Positions 9,722 through 16,451 of a stretch of DNA of 42,569 nucleotides are shown one piece after another. Below the pieces are notes generated by a model. The model was not told the DNA's origin, did not search any database, and was given only the letters and a program-made list of their open reading frames with translations. The translations under genes and the position numbers were made by a program. The DNA comes from Planctomycetaceae bacterium (GTDB lineage: Bacteria > Planctomycetota > Planctomycetia > Pirellulales > Pirellulaceae), in NCBI GenBank assembly GCA_007694185.1, contig RECD01000184.1, forward strand, positions 1-42,569. The letters run 5' to 3'. Each line of letters opens with the position of its first letter. The first letter of the stretch is position 1.

Positions 9722-10228
9722 TTAGCCCTCGTCCGCCGGCTTGGGCGCTTCGGCGAGCGACTTGAGCAAGGTGGGGTCGTCCAGGACCTGCGTCAGCAGT
9801 TCCTCGGCACCCGATTTGCCGTCCATGTAGGTGATCAGGTTGGATAATTGCGTGCGGGTCTCAAGCAGTTTTCGAAGCGGTTCGACCTTGCGAGCGATCG
9901 CCCCGGGGGAAAAGTCGTCCATCGATTCGAACGACAGGTCGATGCTCAGGTTCCCTTCGCCCGTCAGCGTGTTGGGCACACGGAAGGCGACCCGTGGCTT
10001 CATCGACTTGAGTCGGTCATCGAAATTGTCGACATCGATTTCGAGAAACTTGCGATCGGCCACCGGCGGCAACTTCTCGACCGGATTCCCCGACAGGTCC
10101 GAAAAGATCCCCATCACGAACGGCAGTTGGACCTTTTTCTGCGAGCCGTAAACCTCGACATCGTATTCAATTTGCACGCGTGGGGCCCGGTTGCGGGCGA
10201 TGAATTTTTGTGAACTCGCTTTAGCCAC
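9722..10228 (-). CDS. tssB: TssB, T6SS contractile sheath small subunit
   Basis: TssB (VipA) is the small sheath subunit that interlocks with TssC. The 168-residue product has the normal length and motifs: 'RAPRVQIEYDVE', then 'LPFVMGIFSDLSGNP', 'RKFLEIDVDNFDDRLK' and 'FESMDDFSPGAIARKVEPL', followed by a helical C-terminus. The start is GTG at 10228 with GGAG about 7 nt upstream. It lies 100 bp after tssA and 75 bp before tssC on the same strand. TagJ in this cluster is expected to bind it. Confidence 0.97.
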   Translation of the reverse strand: MAKASSQKFIARNRAPRVQIEYDVEVYGSQKKVQLPFVMGIFSDLSGNPVEKLPPVADRKFLEIDVDNFDDRLKSMKPRVAFRVPNTLTGEGNLSIDLSFESMDDFSPGAIARKVEPLRKLLETRTQLSNLITYMDGKSGAEELLTQVLDDPTLLKSLAEAPKPADEG

Positions 10229-10328
10229 AGCGGGGCTCCGGTGCTAGTGAAAGGGTGAATCGCAGAGATTTGTCGGTTTGAAAAGCCACGCGGCGTTAGC
10301 ATAGCTGATGGACCGCTAGAAAAAAGTG

Positions 10329-11564
10329 TCAACTAAAAAAATCGTCATCTTCGTCCGTGGCCGGAGCGGCGGCTGGCGTTGGTGGCGGTGGTGGGGAGGC
10401 GGCCGGTGGCTTGGCGACTGCGGGCTTGGCAGTGATCGCGGGCGGTCCGGATGGGCCGCCCGAAAAGGAGGCCAAATCTTCGGCGGCGACGCCACCGATC
10501 GCGCACGCCGTCCCGAGTCCTTCGGGGATCATTTCCTGTAGGACTTCCATGAACGACATCCCGGCCATACGGCGGGCCCGCAATAGCAGCAGCGGCAGCG
10601 GGCTGGAGGGCTCGTGCTGCCGATAGTATTCCAGGATCGCATCGATCGAGGCGATCACGTCCCGACGGGAGCCGATCGGCCCACCGGAACTTCGCTGGCG
10701 GTTGGCCCCGCTGCCCACCGCCAGCCCGCTCGGTCGTTCGTCGCCGAAGGACGCCGTTTCACCCCCGTCATCACCGGACCACGTGTCCGCCCCTTCCGCG
10801 CCGCCCTCGGTATCGTCCTCAGCAGCCGCTTCGCTGTCACCCTGTTCGACCCAACGCTGCATCTGGTTGTCGATCCGCTTGAGCAAGTCACGGGTCGGCT
10901 GCAGGTTGGGGGCTTGGGCGGCGCCGACCTGGCTCGTGACGAATGACTCTAGTGATTGACAGGCCTCCAAAGCTTCATGGATGACGTCGCGCTGGGCGGT
11001 GAGCGATTCCGCAGAAGCCTGCTTCACGATCGCCTCCTGCTCGGCGGCGATCGAGTGCGATTCGGTCCCTTCACCCGCCGGCTTGACGTCCGCCCACGTG
11101 ACCGAACCCAACAGCGGCAACGACACCAAAGGCGTCGTTTCCATGGCCCGCAGCAGTCCGGGGTTGGTGAGCGTCATGATCGCATTGACCCGTGCCGTCG
11201 GGTCGTTGTCATCGTCTTCGTCGAGTTGTGGGTGAAGCGTTTCCCAGAAATCTTGGGTCAGACGATCGGTCAATTGCAGCGCGTCCCGAAACGAGGCCCA
11301 GCCGTCGGTTCGCAGGCTGGCTTGACCGAGGTAAATGCTGACCCGTAAATCCTTGGTGCGTTTGAGCAGTTTCAGGGCGTTGCGGCCCACCAACCGCCAA
11401 TCCGGTTCCTCGGCCTCAACCACCGAATTGCCCATCTGCTGTTCAGGCTTCCCCGCCGCGGCCTGTTCCATCTCCGCAAACGCCGGGTCGTATTCCAGGT
11501 CGCTACCGGATGGCGAATCGGCCGAAATCGGACTCAGCAGCTCGGTCAGGTCGATCGAAGGCAT
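10329..11564 (-). CDS. tssA: TssA (ImpA family), T6SS baseplate/sheath-assembly protein
   Basis: TssA proteins bind the baseplate or sheath tip and guide tail polymerisation. The 411-residue product starts with an ImpA_N domain (residues ~1-160; 'LLSPISADSPSGSDLEYDPAF' and 'DWRLVGRNALKLLKRTKDLRV'). After an acidic linker (~250-290), a short C-terminal domain follows with the typical 'YYRQHEPSSPLPLLLLRARR' and 'FMEVLQEMIPEGL' motif. That places it among TssAs with the short VasJ-like C-terminus. The last ~45 residues are a Pro/Ala-rich tail ending in an acidic DEDDDFF. The ATG at 11564 lacks a clear ribosome binding site. It heads the sheath genes. Confidence 0.93.
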   Translation of the reverse strand: MPSIDLTELLSPISADSPSGSDLEYDPAFAEMEQAAAGKPEQQMGNSVVEAEEPDWRLVGRNALKLLKRTKDLRVSIYLGQASLRTDGWASFRDALQLTDRLTQDFWETLHPQLDEDDDNDPTARVNAIMTLTNPGLLRAMETTPLVSLPLLGSVTWADVKPAGEGTESHSIAAEQEAIVKQASAESLTAQRDVIHEALEACQSLESFVTSQVGAAQAPNLQPTRDLLKRIDNQMQRWVEQGDSEAAAEDDTEGGAEGADTWSGDDGGETASFGDERPSGLAVGSGANRQRSSGGPIGSRRDVIASIDAILEYYRQHEPSSPLPLLLLRARRMAGMSFMEVLQEMIPEGLGTACAIGGVAAEDLASFSGGPSGPPAITAKPAVAKPPAASPPPPPTPAAAPATDEDDDFFS

Positions 11565-11834
11565 GGGCAGGCATCGTGGTCGTCGGGATCGCTACGGTCA
11601 GGCTGGGACGTTTCGGGCGTTATTATGCGATTCGTTTTCAGGCAACGCCAGTTTTTGCTTGAGAACTTTCGGGTTTTTTTTCACGAGGGTGTCGCAGCGG
11701 GGCGATCTTGGCGACGGCTGCTGAGGTTGCGGCTGTTCCTCGGGCGGCGAGAACCCGTCTACAAACGAACTCTGCCGGACCGATCGCGGCTTCACGGCTG
11801 GGCGGTAGCGATGATCGGTCGGAAGGCGGGGGGC
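11565..11834 (-). other. Intergenic region between the beta-barrel gene and tssA, with a stem-loop
   Basis: No convincing gene lies in these 270 bases. A perfect 8-bp inverted repeat, GACCGATC at 11778-11785 and GATCGGTC at 11813-11820 (27-nt loop), starts about 15 nt past the stop of the beta-barrel gene when read on the minus strand. It could reduce read-through or stabilise mRNA, but it lacks a T-tract. A CATAAT hexamer on the minus strand (11622-11627) could be a -10 box with a leader of roughly 58 nt to tssA, but no matching -35 was found. A 65-codon Pro/Gln-rich frame crosses the region and is probably not coding. Confidence 0.4.
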
Positions 11835-13607
11835 TCAGCGGGTCAGACGGAGTTCGATTCGCAGTAGGGTCTCGTAGTGTTTTTGCCGGCCGATCGCCAT
11901 TCCCAAACCGGCCCCCAGTTCGAACGCCCCGAGGTCACCGCCCGAATCTCGCGCCCAAACGATGCCTGGTACCAACAACGCGGTCGCTTCACTGTCGACG
12001 GCAAAGTCCCCATCCAGGCCGGTTTTTCCGCCGGTCAGGAAATTGATGCTCTGGAGTTCCAGCGTGGGCATCACGGCGCTGTCCAAGCTTTCGTACCAGA
12101 CGGTGCTGAGGCCGAAGCCGTAGGTCAGCACGTCTCCTGCGAAGTCGGGGTTGCCGCCGATCGGCAGCAGGTATTTGAACTCGCTGTGAAAGTAGGTCCA
12201 GTCATTCAGTTTGTAGCGCAACAGGGCTCCCGGTTCCATCGAGACGTGCCCCGTGCCGGCGCCGATCGCCCGATTTCCGGTAGGGGTATGGACCCGAAGC
12301 ATTTGGGTCACCTGGTATTCGTCGGCGTTGAATAACCGCAGCTTTTGGGTGATCCGAATGTCGCCGACCGCAGAGTGCCCCTCCCCGAACTCGGCCGAGT
12401 AGCCTTGCACCGGGATCTCGGTTTGTACCGACAGGGCCTCGCCGCCGACTTCGAACATGAACGCCAAGGAGCGCGTGTCGATCGACCCGAGGTAATCCGG
12501 TCCCAGCGGAGGCGCGGCCCGGTAGTATTCGCTTCGGTCGGGAAATTGCATCCCGAATCCCAGATCGCCACGGATTCGGAATTGGTTTCGGGGTTCGGTC
12601 GTGTCGAGCACCATCGGCGCGTGGCGAACCCAGAGCAGGCCCATGCCCGAATCGAGCCGCTGGCGGGACTGGGCGATCCGGCGAAAGCTGTCACCCAATC
12701 GCCCATACGCGTTCCTAAATCGGTTGTTGGAGGAGTACGCCGCGGGCAGGCCTGGTTGCTGGTGTCGCTCATCAAGGATCGATCGCTCAGGATCCCAAAT
12801 GTCGTCTGCGATCGCATCGAGGTCAAATGGGAGCGACTCCGGCGGGAGGGGCTCATCGAACAAGCAAAAATCGGGTTCCTCGTCCGATTCGAGTAGTCGC
12901 TGCATCCCGCCTGGCATGGCTCCGTCGGGTTTTGGCAGGAGCGGATCCGGCGCGGTGCGGAACGCCTCGCTACCGCCCTCGCTAACTGCGCCGAGGTGAG
13001 CTGGCTCCCCCAGGCCCGCAGCCCCCGGAGCGGTTTGGCGCGGAGGGCTAACGTCCAGCGACGGGATGAGTGGCGGTTGCGGGGGCGGTGGTAGTGGTGT
13101 TGCCGCTTCCGGTTGCGGGGTCGGCAGCCGTTCCGTCGTTTGCCGAGAAACCTGGAATTCGGGGGCCTGAAACAGGGTATCCCAGAAGCCTTGCCCGTTC
13201 GTTGCAGGCCCGTTCGTCGCGGACCTATCTCCCGGCAACCCGGTCGCCGAGGGTTCGTCCGGCTGGGCCGATCGTTGCCGAGATAGGAACATGCTCCGGC
13301 GTCTGCCGGTGGTGTGAGCCGGTTCCGTCGTTGCGTAATTCAGCTCCACTTGGGGGCGAGCGGCGGACGGTGCGGCTAGCAGATCACGGGCGTTCGGAAG
13401 GCTCAGGGTTGCCACTGCCGGGGGGGCGGGGTTCTCCGCGACCGGTTCGGTCACGATCGGCTCCTGCCCGGAGACCAGGGCTCGTTCGGCGAAGAGACCC
13501 CGCTCGTCAGCCCGCGTGATGTCGGCGCCAACGAGGACCAATAGCATCAATGCGGTTCGGTGATCGCTCAGTAGAGATCGCGACTTCGGTTGGCGGAATC
13601 GCATCAT
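11835..13607 (-). CDS. Outer-membrane beta-barrel protein with Pro-rich N-terminal region
   Basis: This probably exported protein has about 590 residues if started at the ATG at 13607; the frame is open to 13670. The start gives a signal-like sequence: basic residues, then ALMLLVLVG, then a possible cleavage site near TRA-DE. Residues ~40-240 (numbered from the 13607 ATG) are Pro/Ala/Thr-rich and low complexity. The C-terminal ~270 residues alternate polar and hydrophobic strands, with 'MLRVHTPTGNRAIGAGTG', 'MEPGALLRYKLNDWTYFHSE' and 'FKYLLPIGGNPDF', and finish 'ETLLRIELRLTR'. This resembles porin-like barrels of the MetA-pathway/transporter type. It is on the tssA strand, 270 bp upstream, so it may be the first gene of the minus arm. 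A role in the T6SS is inference only. Confidence 0.75.
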   Translation of the reverse strand: MMRFRQPKSRSLLSDHRTALMLLVLVGADITRADERGLFAERALVSGQEPIVTEPVAENPAPPAVATLSLPNARDLLAAPSAARPQVELNYATTEPAHTTGRRRSMFLSRQRSAQPDEPSATGLPGDRSATNGPATNGQGFWDTLFQAPEFQVSRQTTERLPTPQPEAATPLPPPPQPPLIPSLDVSPPRQTAPGAAGLGEPAHLGAVSEGGSEAFRTAPDPLLPKPDGAMPGGMQRLLESDEEPDFCLFDEPLPPESLPFDLDAIADDIWDPERSILDERHQQPGLPAAYSSNNRFRNAYGRLGDSFRRIAQSRQRLDSGMGLLWVRHAPMVLDTTEPRNQFRIRGDLGFGMQFPDRSEYYRAAPPLGPDYLGSIDTRSLAFMFEVGGEALSVQTEIPVQGYSAEFGEGHSAVGDIRITQKLRLFNADEYQVTQMLRVHTPTGNRAIGAGTGHVSMEPGALLRYKLNDWTYFHSEFKYLLPIGGNPDFAGDVLTYGFGLSTVWYESLDSAVMPTLELQSINFLTGGKTGLDGDFAVDSEATALLVPGIVWARDSGGDLGAFELGAGLGMAIGRQKHYETLLRIELRLTR

Positions 13608-13959
13608 GGGCAGCCGCGGCAAAATCTCAGCGGACCGGCGTCTTGGCGGCCTCCAGGGAACGACCGCCATGGGTTGTCTCGCGGATCGGCCCCATCTGAG
13701 GGGTCCGGGCCGGAAGGTTCGCGGTAGGCGTGTGGGCCCGTAACCGGCCCCGGCGGCAAACTGTCAGATTAGGAATCGACCGCATTGCCCTCATAATCCA
13801 ACTTTTCGTCAAAATTGCGGGCTGGCCAACGACGTCGATTCCGGACAAGCTAGTGATCGTTAGCTTGTTCTTGAGCGGAATTCGGCCGATCGACACGCGA
13901 AAAGTCGAGCTGGGGCCGAATTATTGACGAGGAGCTTGTCCTTTCTCACGGAGTCCTGC
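13608..13959. promoter_or_regulatory. Divergent intergenic region between the two T6SS arms
   Basis: This region separates the minus-strand beta-barrel/tssA arm from the plus-strand sheath-fusion arm and should contain both promoters, since the genes on either side read away from each other. It is locally A/T-richer around 13780-13830. On the minus strand a TTGACG hexamer occurs within 13808-13820, but I could not pair it with a good -10 box. The strongest element is the dyad at 13845-13868, listed separately. No convincing ORF with family features is present, although the beta-barrel frame stays open to 13670. Confidence 0.5.
13845..13868. promoter_or_regulatory. 24-bp dyad (possible operator or 5' hairpin)
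   Basis: ACAAGCTA at 13845-13852 is repeated as its exact reverse complement TAGCTTGT at 13861-13868. The eight central bases (GTGATCGT) contain a GATC palindrome flanked by positions that would be G-U pairs in RNA. The whole element is therefore a near-perfect 24-bp dyad, about 92 bp upstream of the sheath-fusion start. It may be a repressor or activator site controlling the divergent arms, or a leader hairpin. No T-tract follows, which argues against a simple terminator. Confidence 0.5.
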
Positions 13960-15876
13960 ATGAACCTTGAGTTCAATTTTGGCCGGTTGCGATCGACGGT
14001 GGGTTCCAAGTCGCGTGCGGACGGGCTGCCCTTTCGGATCGCGCTGGTTGGCGATTTCTCCGGTCGAGCTTTGACCGGAACTGTCGGTTCGTCGGACGAG
14101 CTTGCCAAGCGAAAGCCGCTGCGGGTGGACGTCGACAATCTGGACGACGTCATCGAGCGACTCGGGATCAAGATCCCGTTGCCGCTGGATGGCGGGGCCG
14201 AAGCCCAAACGGTCGAGTTGGAAATCGGGTCGCTCGACGATTTCCACCCCGACGAACTGTACGACAAGTTGGAGCTGTTTGAAGAATTGGCCTCGCTACG
14301 CGATCGTCTCCGCAACGACCGGACGTTTAAGTCGGCGGCAGCGGAGGTTCGCGGGTGGGCGGATGATGGCGAGGCGACGCGGAGGCCCCGGCGGCGGAAA
14401 CGCCCCAGTCGGGCGACGCGAATGCCCGGCGGCAAATTAAGCGATTTCGGTAAGCTGGTTGGTGCCCCGGCATCTACCAGCCACGATGCATTCGAGGTGG
14501 ACGAGTGGATCAAGGACTGGGTGACGCCTTATGTCAGTCGTGAAGCCGATCCGGATCAAGAGCGGCTGATCGCGGCGGTTGACGAGAGCCTCTCGGCGGC
14601 GATGCGGTCGGTGTTGCAGCAGAGCGAGTTCCAATCGCTCGAATCGATCTGGCGGGGGGTCGACCTGTTGGTGCGACGGTTGGAGACGAGCCGTTCATTG
14701 CAAATCATCCTGTACGACATTTCGGCCGAAGAGTTGGCTGCGGATCTCAGCGGCGATGATGACCTGGAGGCCACGGGGCTGCATCGCCTGTTGGTGGAGC
14801 AGCCCGCGTTGGACGCTTCGCAGGGGCCCTTGGCCGCGATCCTCGGCTACTACGCCTTCGAGGAAACGAGGCCCCATGCCGAACTTCTTGGACGAATGGC
14901 CAAGATCGCGGCGGCCGCGAACGCGCCGTTCGTCGCTTCGATCGACAAGAGCTGCTTGGACAAGAAGCGGGATGACGACCTGCCGCCGGACGTGATCGAA
15001 GCTTGGTCGAGCCTGCGGGGGTTGCCCGAATCAAAGTACCTCGGCTTGACGGTTCCCCAATTCCTGCTGCGGTTGCCATACGGAAAGAAAAGCGACCCGA
15101 TTGACCAATTTGCCTTTGAAGAGTTCACCCCCCAAACGGGAGTCTCGGGGATGCTTTGGGGCAACGGTGTGCTGTTGGTGGGGTTGGCGCTCGGGCAGGC
15201 CTTTAGCCGGCAAGGGATGGCGAAGATGCGGATCGGTTCGGTCCTGTCGTTCGATGAGATGCCCTACCATTTTTGGACCGACCAGGATGGGGATCAGATC
15301 GCCCTGCCCTGCACCGACCGGTTGCTGTCTCACAAGTTGGCGGAAACGGTGCGCGGTTGGGGATACATGCCGGTGCTCTCGTTGAAGGGTCAGACGGTTG
15401 TTCGGTTGGGTGGCGTGAACAGTTTGGCGGGCGTCGAATTGGCGGGGTGTTGGCCCGAGAGCACGACGGTCGCGGAACCGATTCAACCGACTGCCGCGTC
15501 GCGGGCGACTTCATCCTCCAAGCCGGTCGATGACCTCCGACATGATTCGGACGACGATGACGACCCTTACGGGGCCTCGTCATTCGGGGAATCTGACGAT
15601 GACGATTCCGATCCGTTCTCATTTTCTTCGGATGAAGGTTCTGACGACGATTCGTCGAGCGATTCCGGCGATCTCGATAGCCTGTTGTCTTCCTCGGGCG
15701 ATTCCGACGACGATTCGGGTGCCGATGATCTGGACTTGGACAGCTTGCTGGGCTCCTTGTCTTCCGATGACGATTCGGCCGATTCCGGCGGCGAGGATGC
15801 TCCGGATCTCGATTCGGATGATGACGATTCGGACGGGATGGACCCCGAATTGGCTGCCCTGTTGGCGGACCTCTGA
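13960..15876 (+). CDS. TssB-TssC fusion protein with acidic Asp/Ser-rich tail
   Basis: This 638-residue protein joins both sheath subunits. Residues ~24-125 are TssB-like: 'PFRIALVGDFSGRALTG', 'LRVDVDNLDDVIERLG' and 'VELEIGSLDDFHPDELYDKL'. A basic linker follows (139-158). Residues ~178-505 are TssC-like: 'SIWRGVDLLVRRLETSRSL', 'KYLGLTVPQFLLRLPYGKK', 'DQFAFEEF'. The last ~100 residues of a normal TssC are absent. Instead there is a ~130-residue tail (508-638) made mostly of Asp and Ser, ending 'MDPELAALLADL'. The ATG at 13960 has GGAG upstream; an in-frame start at 13924 has no domain support. It opens the plus-strand arm, before vgrG, while a separate tssB and tssC lie in the other arm. It may cap or initiate the sheath, or act at the baseplate. 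Confidence 0.9.
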   Translation: MNLEFNFGRLRSTVGSKSRADGLPFRIALVGDFSGRALTGTVGSSDELAKRKPLRVDVDNLDDVIERLGIKIPLPLDGGAEAQTVELEIGSLDDFHPDELYDKLELFEELASLRDRLRNDRTFKSAAAEVRGWADDGEATRRPRRRKRPSRATRMPGGKLSDFGKLVGAPASTSHDAFEVDEWIKDWVTPYVSREADPDQERLIAAVDESLSAAMRSVLQQSEFQSLESIWRGVDLLVRRLETSRSLQIILYDISAEELAADLSGDDDLEATGLHRLLVEQPALDASQGPLAAILGYYAFEETRPHAELLGRMAKIAAAANAPFVASIDKSCLDKKRDDDLPPDVIEAWSSLRGLPESKYLGLTVPQFLLRLPYGKKSDPIDQFAFEEFTPQTGVSGMLWGNGVLLVGLALGQAFSRQGMAKMRIGSVLSFDEMPYHFWTDQDGDQIALPCTDRLLSHKLAETVRGWGYMPVLSLKGQTVVRLGGVNSLAGVELAGCWPESTTVAEPIQPTAASRATSSSKPVDDLRHDSDDDDDPYGASSFGESDDDDSDPFSFSSDEGSDDDSSSDSGDLDSLLSSSGDSDDDSGADDLDLDSLLGSLSSDDDSADSGGEDAPDLDSDDDDSDGMDPELAALLADL

Positions 15877-16003
15877 GTGCCAATCGCCGGCCCCGCTGTG
15901 GCGACCTGTCAGAGCCCGCGATCGGCCGTCCGGTTGCCCAGACGAGAGGCCCGGCGGCTTTCGACCGTATTCGATCGATCCCTGATCCGTTTGAGGTGAT
16001 GCC

Positions 16004-16411
16004 ATGCTTCATGTGCTCGATAAGCTGTACAAATTCCTGTTACGGGTGAGTCGTGTGCCGGGGCTCGGGTTTTTGCAACGTGAGGCTTCTTCGGTTTTGC
16101 GATTCAAGGGGTCGCTCATCGAAATGGAGGACCGAGCCGAGGGTACCAAGCAGGGGATCGGAGAAGGGGCCGGCGCGATGCGCGACCTGTTCGGCAAAGG
16201 GGGCAAACAGCGACAGGGTGCCGCCGCGGCTGGCCAGACGCAGGCCGAGGTGGGACCAGAAGGAGCTGCGAAACGCGGCGGGGCGCCGCAGCGCCAGGCC
16301 CCTTCGGGGGGGCCAGCCCAAGGGGCTCCCGTCCGTTCCGATCGGCCCCAAAAACCGAGTTCGGACGTCCGGGTGCAAAAGAAGTTGCTGATGAAGAAAC
16401 TCCGGGGATGA
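16004..16411 (+). CDS. Small basic protein of unknown family
   Basis: I do not recognise this 135-residue protein. Residues ~1-60 look helical and amphipathic (MLHVLDKLYKFLLRVSRVPG), without a signal peptide or clear membrane span. Residues ~65-125 are Gly/Ala/Gln/Pro-rich and probably disordered. The C-terminus is strongly basic (VQKKLLMKKLRG). The ATG has a good ribosome binding site (GAGGTG, 5 nt away). It lies 127 bp after the sheath fusion and 40 bp before vgrG on the same strand, so a role as adaptor, chaperone or spike-loading factor is possible but not shown. The basic tail could contact the acidic tail of the fusion protein. Confidence 0.7.
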   Translation: MLHVLDKLYKFLLRVSRVPGLGFLQREASSVLRFKGSLIEMEDRAEGTKQGIGEGAGAMRDLFGKGGKQRQGAAAAGQTQAEVGPEGAAKRGGAPQRQAPSGGPAQGAPVRSDRPQKPSSDVRVQKKLLMKKLRG

Positions 16412-16451
16412 GCGATTTACCCCGCCTAGCTTTTACCCACAGGAGTCTGCC

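Noticed and set aside
11598-11795. 65-codon Pro/Gln-rich frame on the minus strand between the barrel gene and tssA
   Set aside because: No ribosome binding site, no domain, biased composition and overlap with a stem-loop; more likely leader sequence.
15541-15840. Possible tandem DNA repeat (many GACGATTCG-like units)
   Set aside because: The units are irregular and reflect Asp/Ser codons of the acidic tail; it is low-complexity coding sequence, not a satellite or CRISPR.
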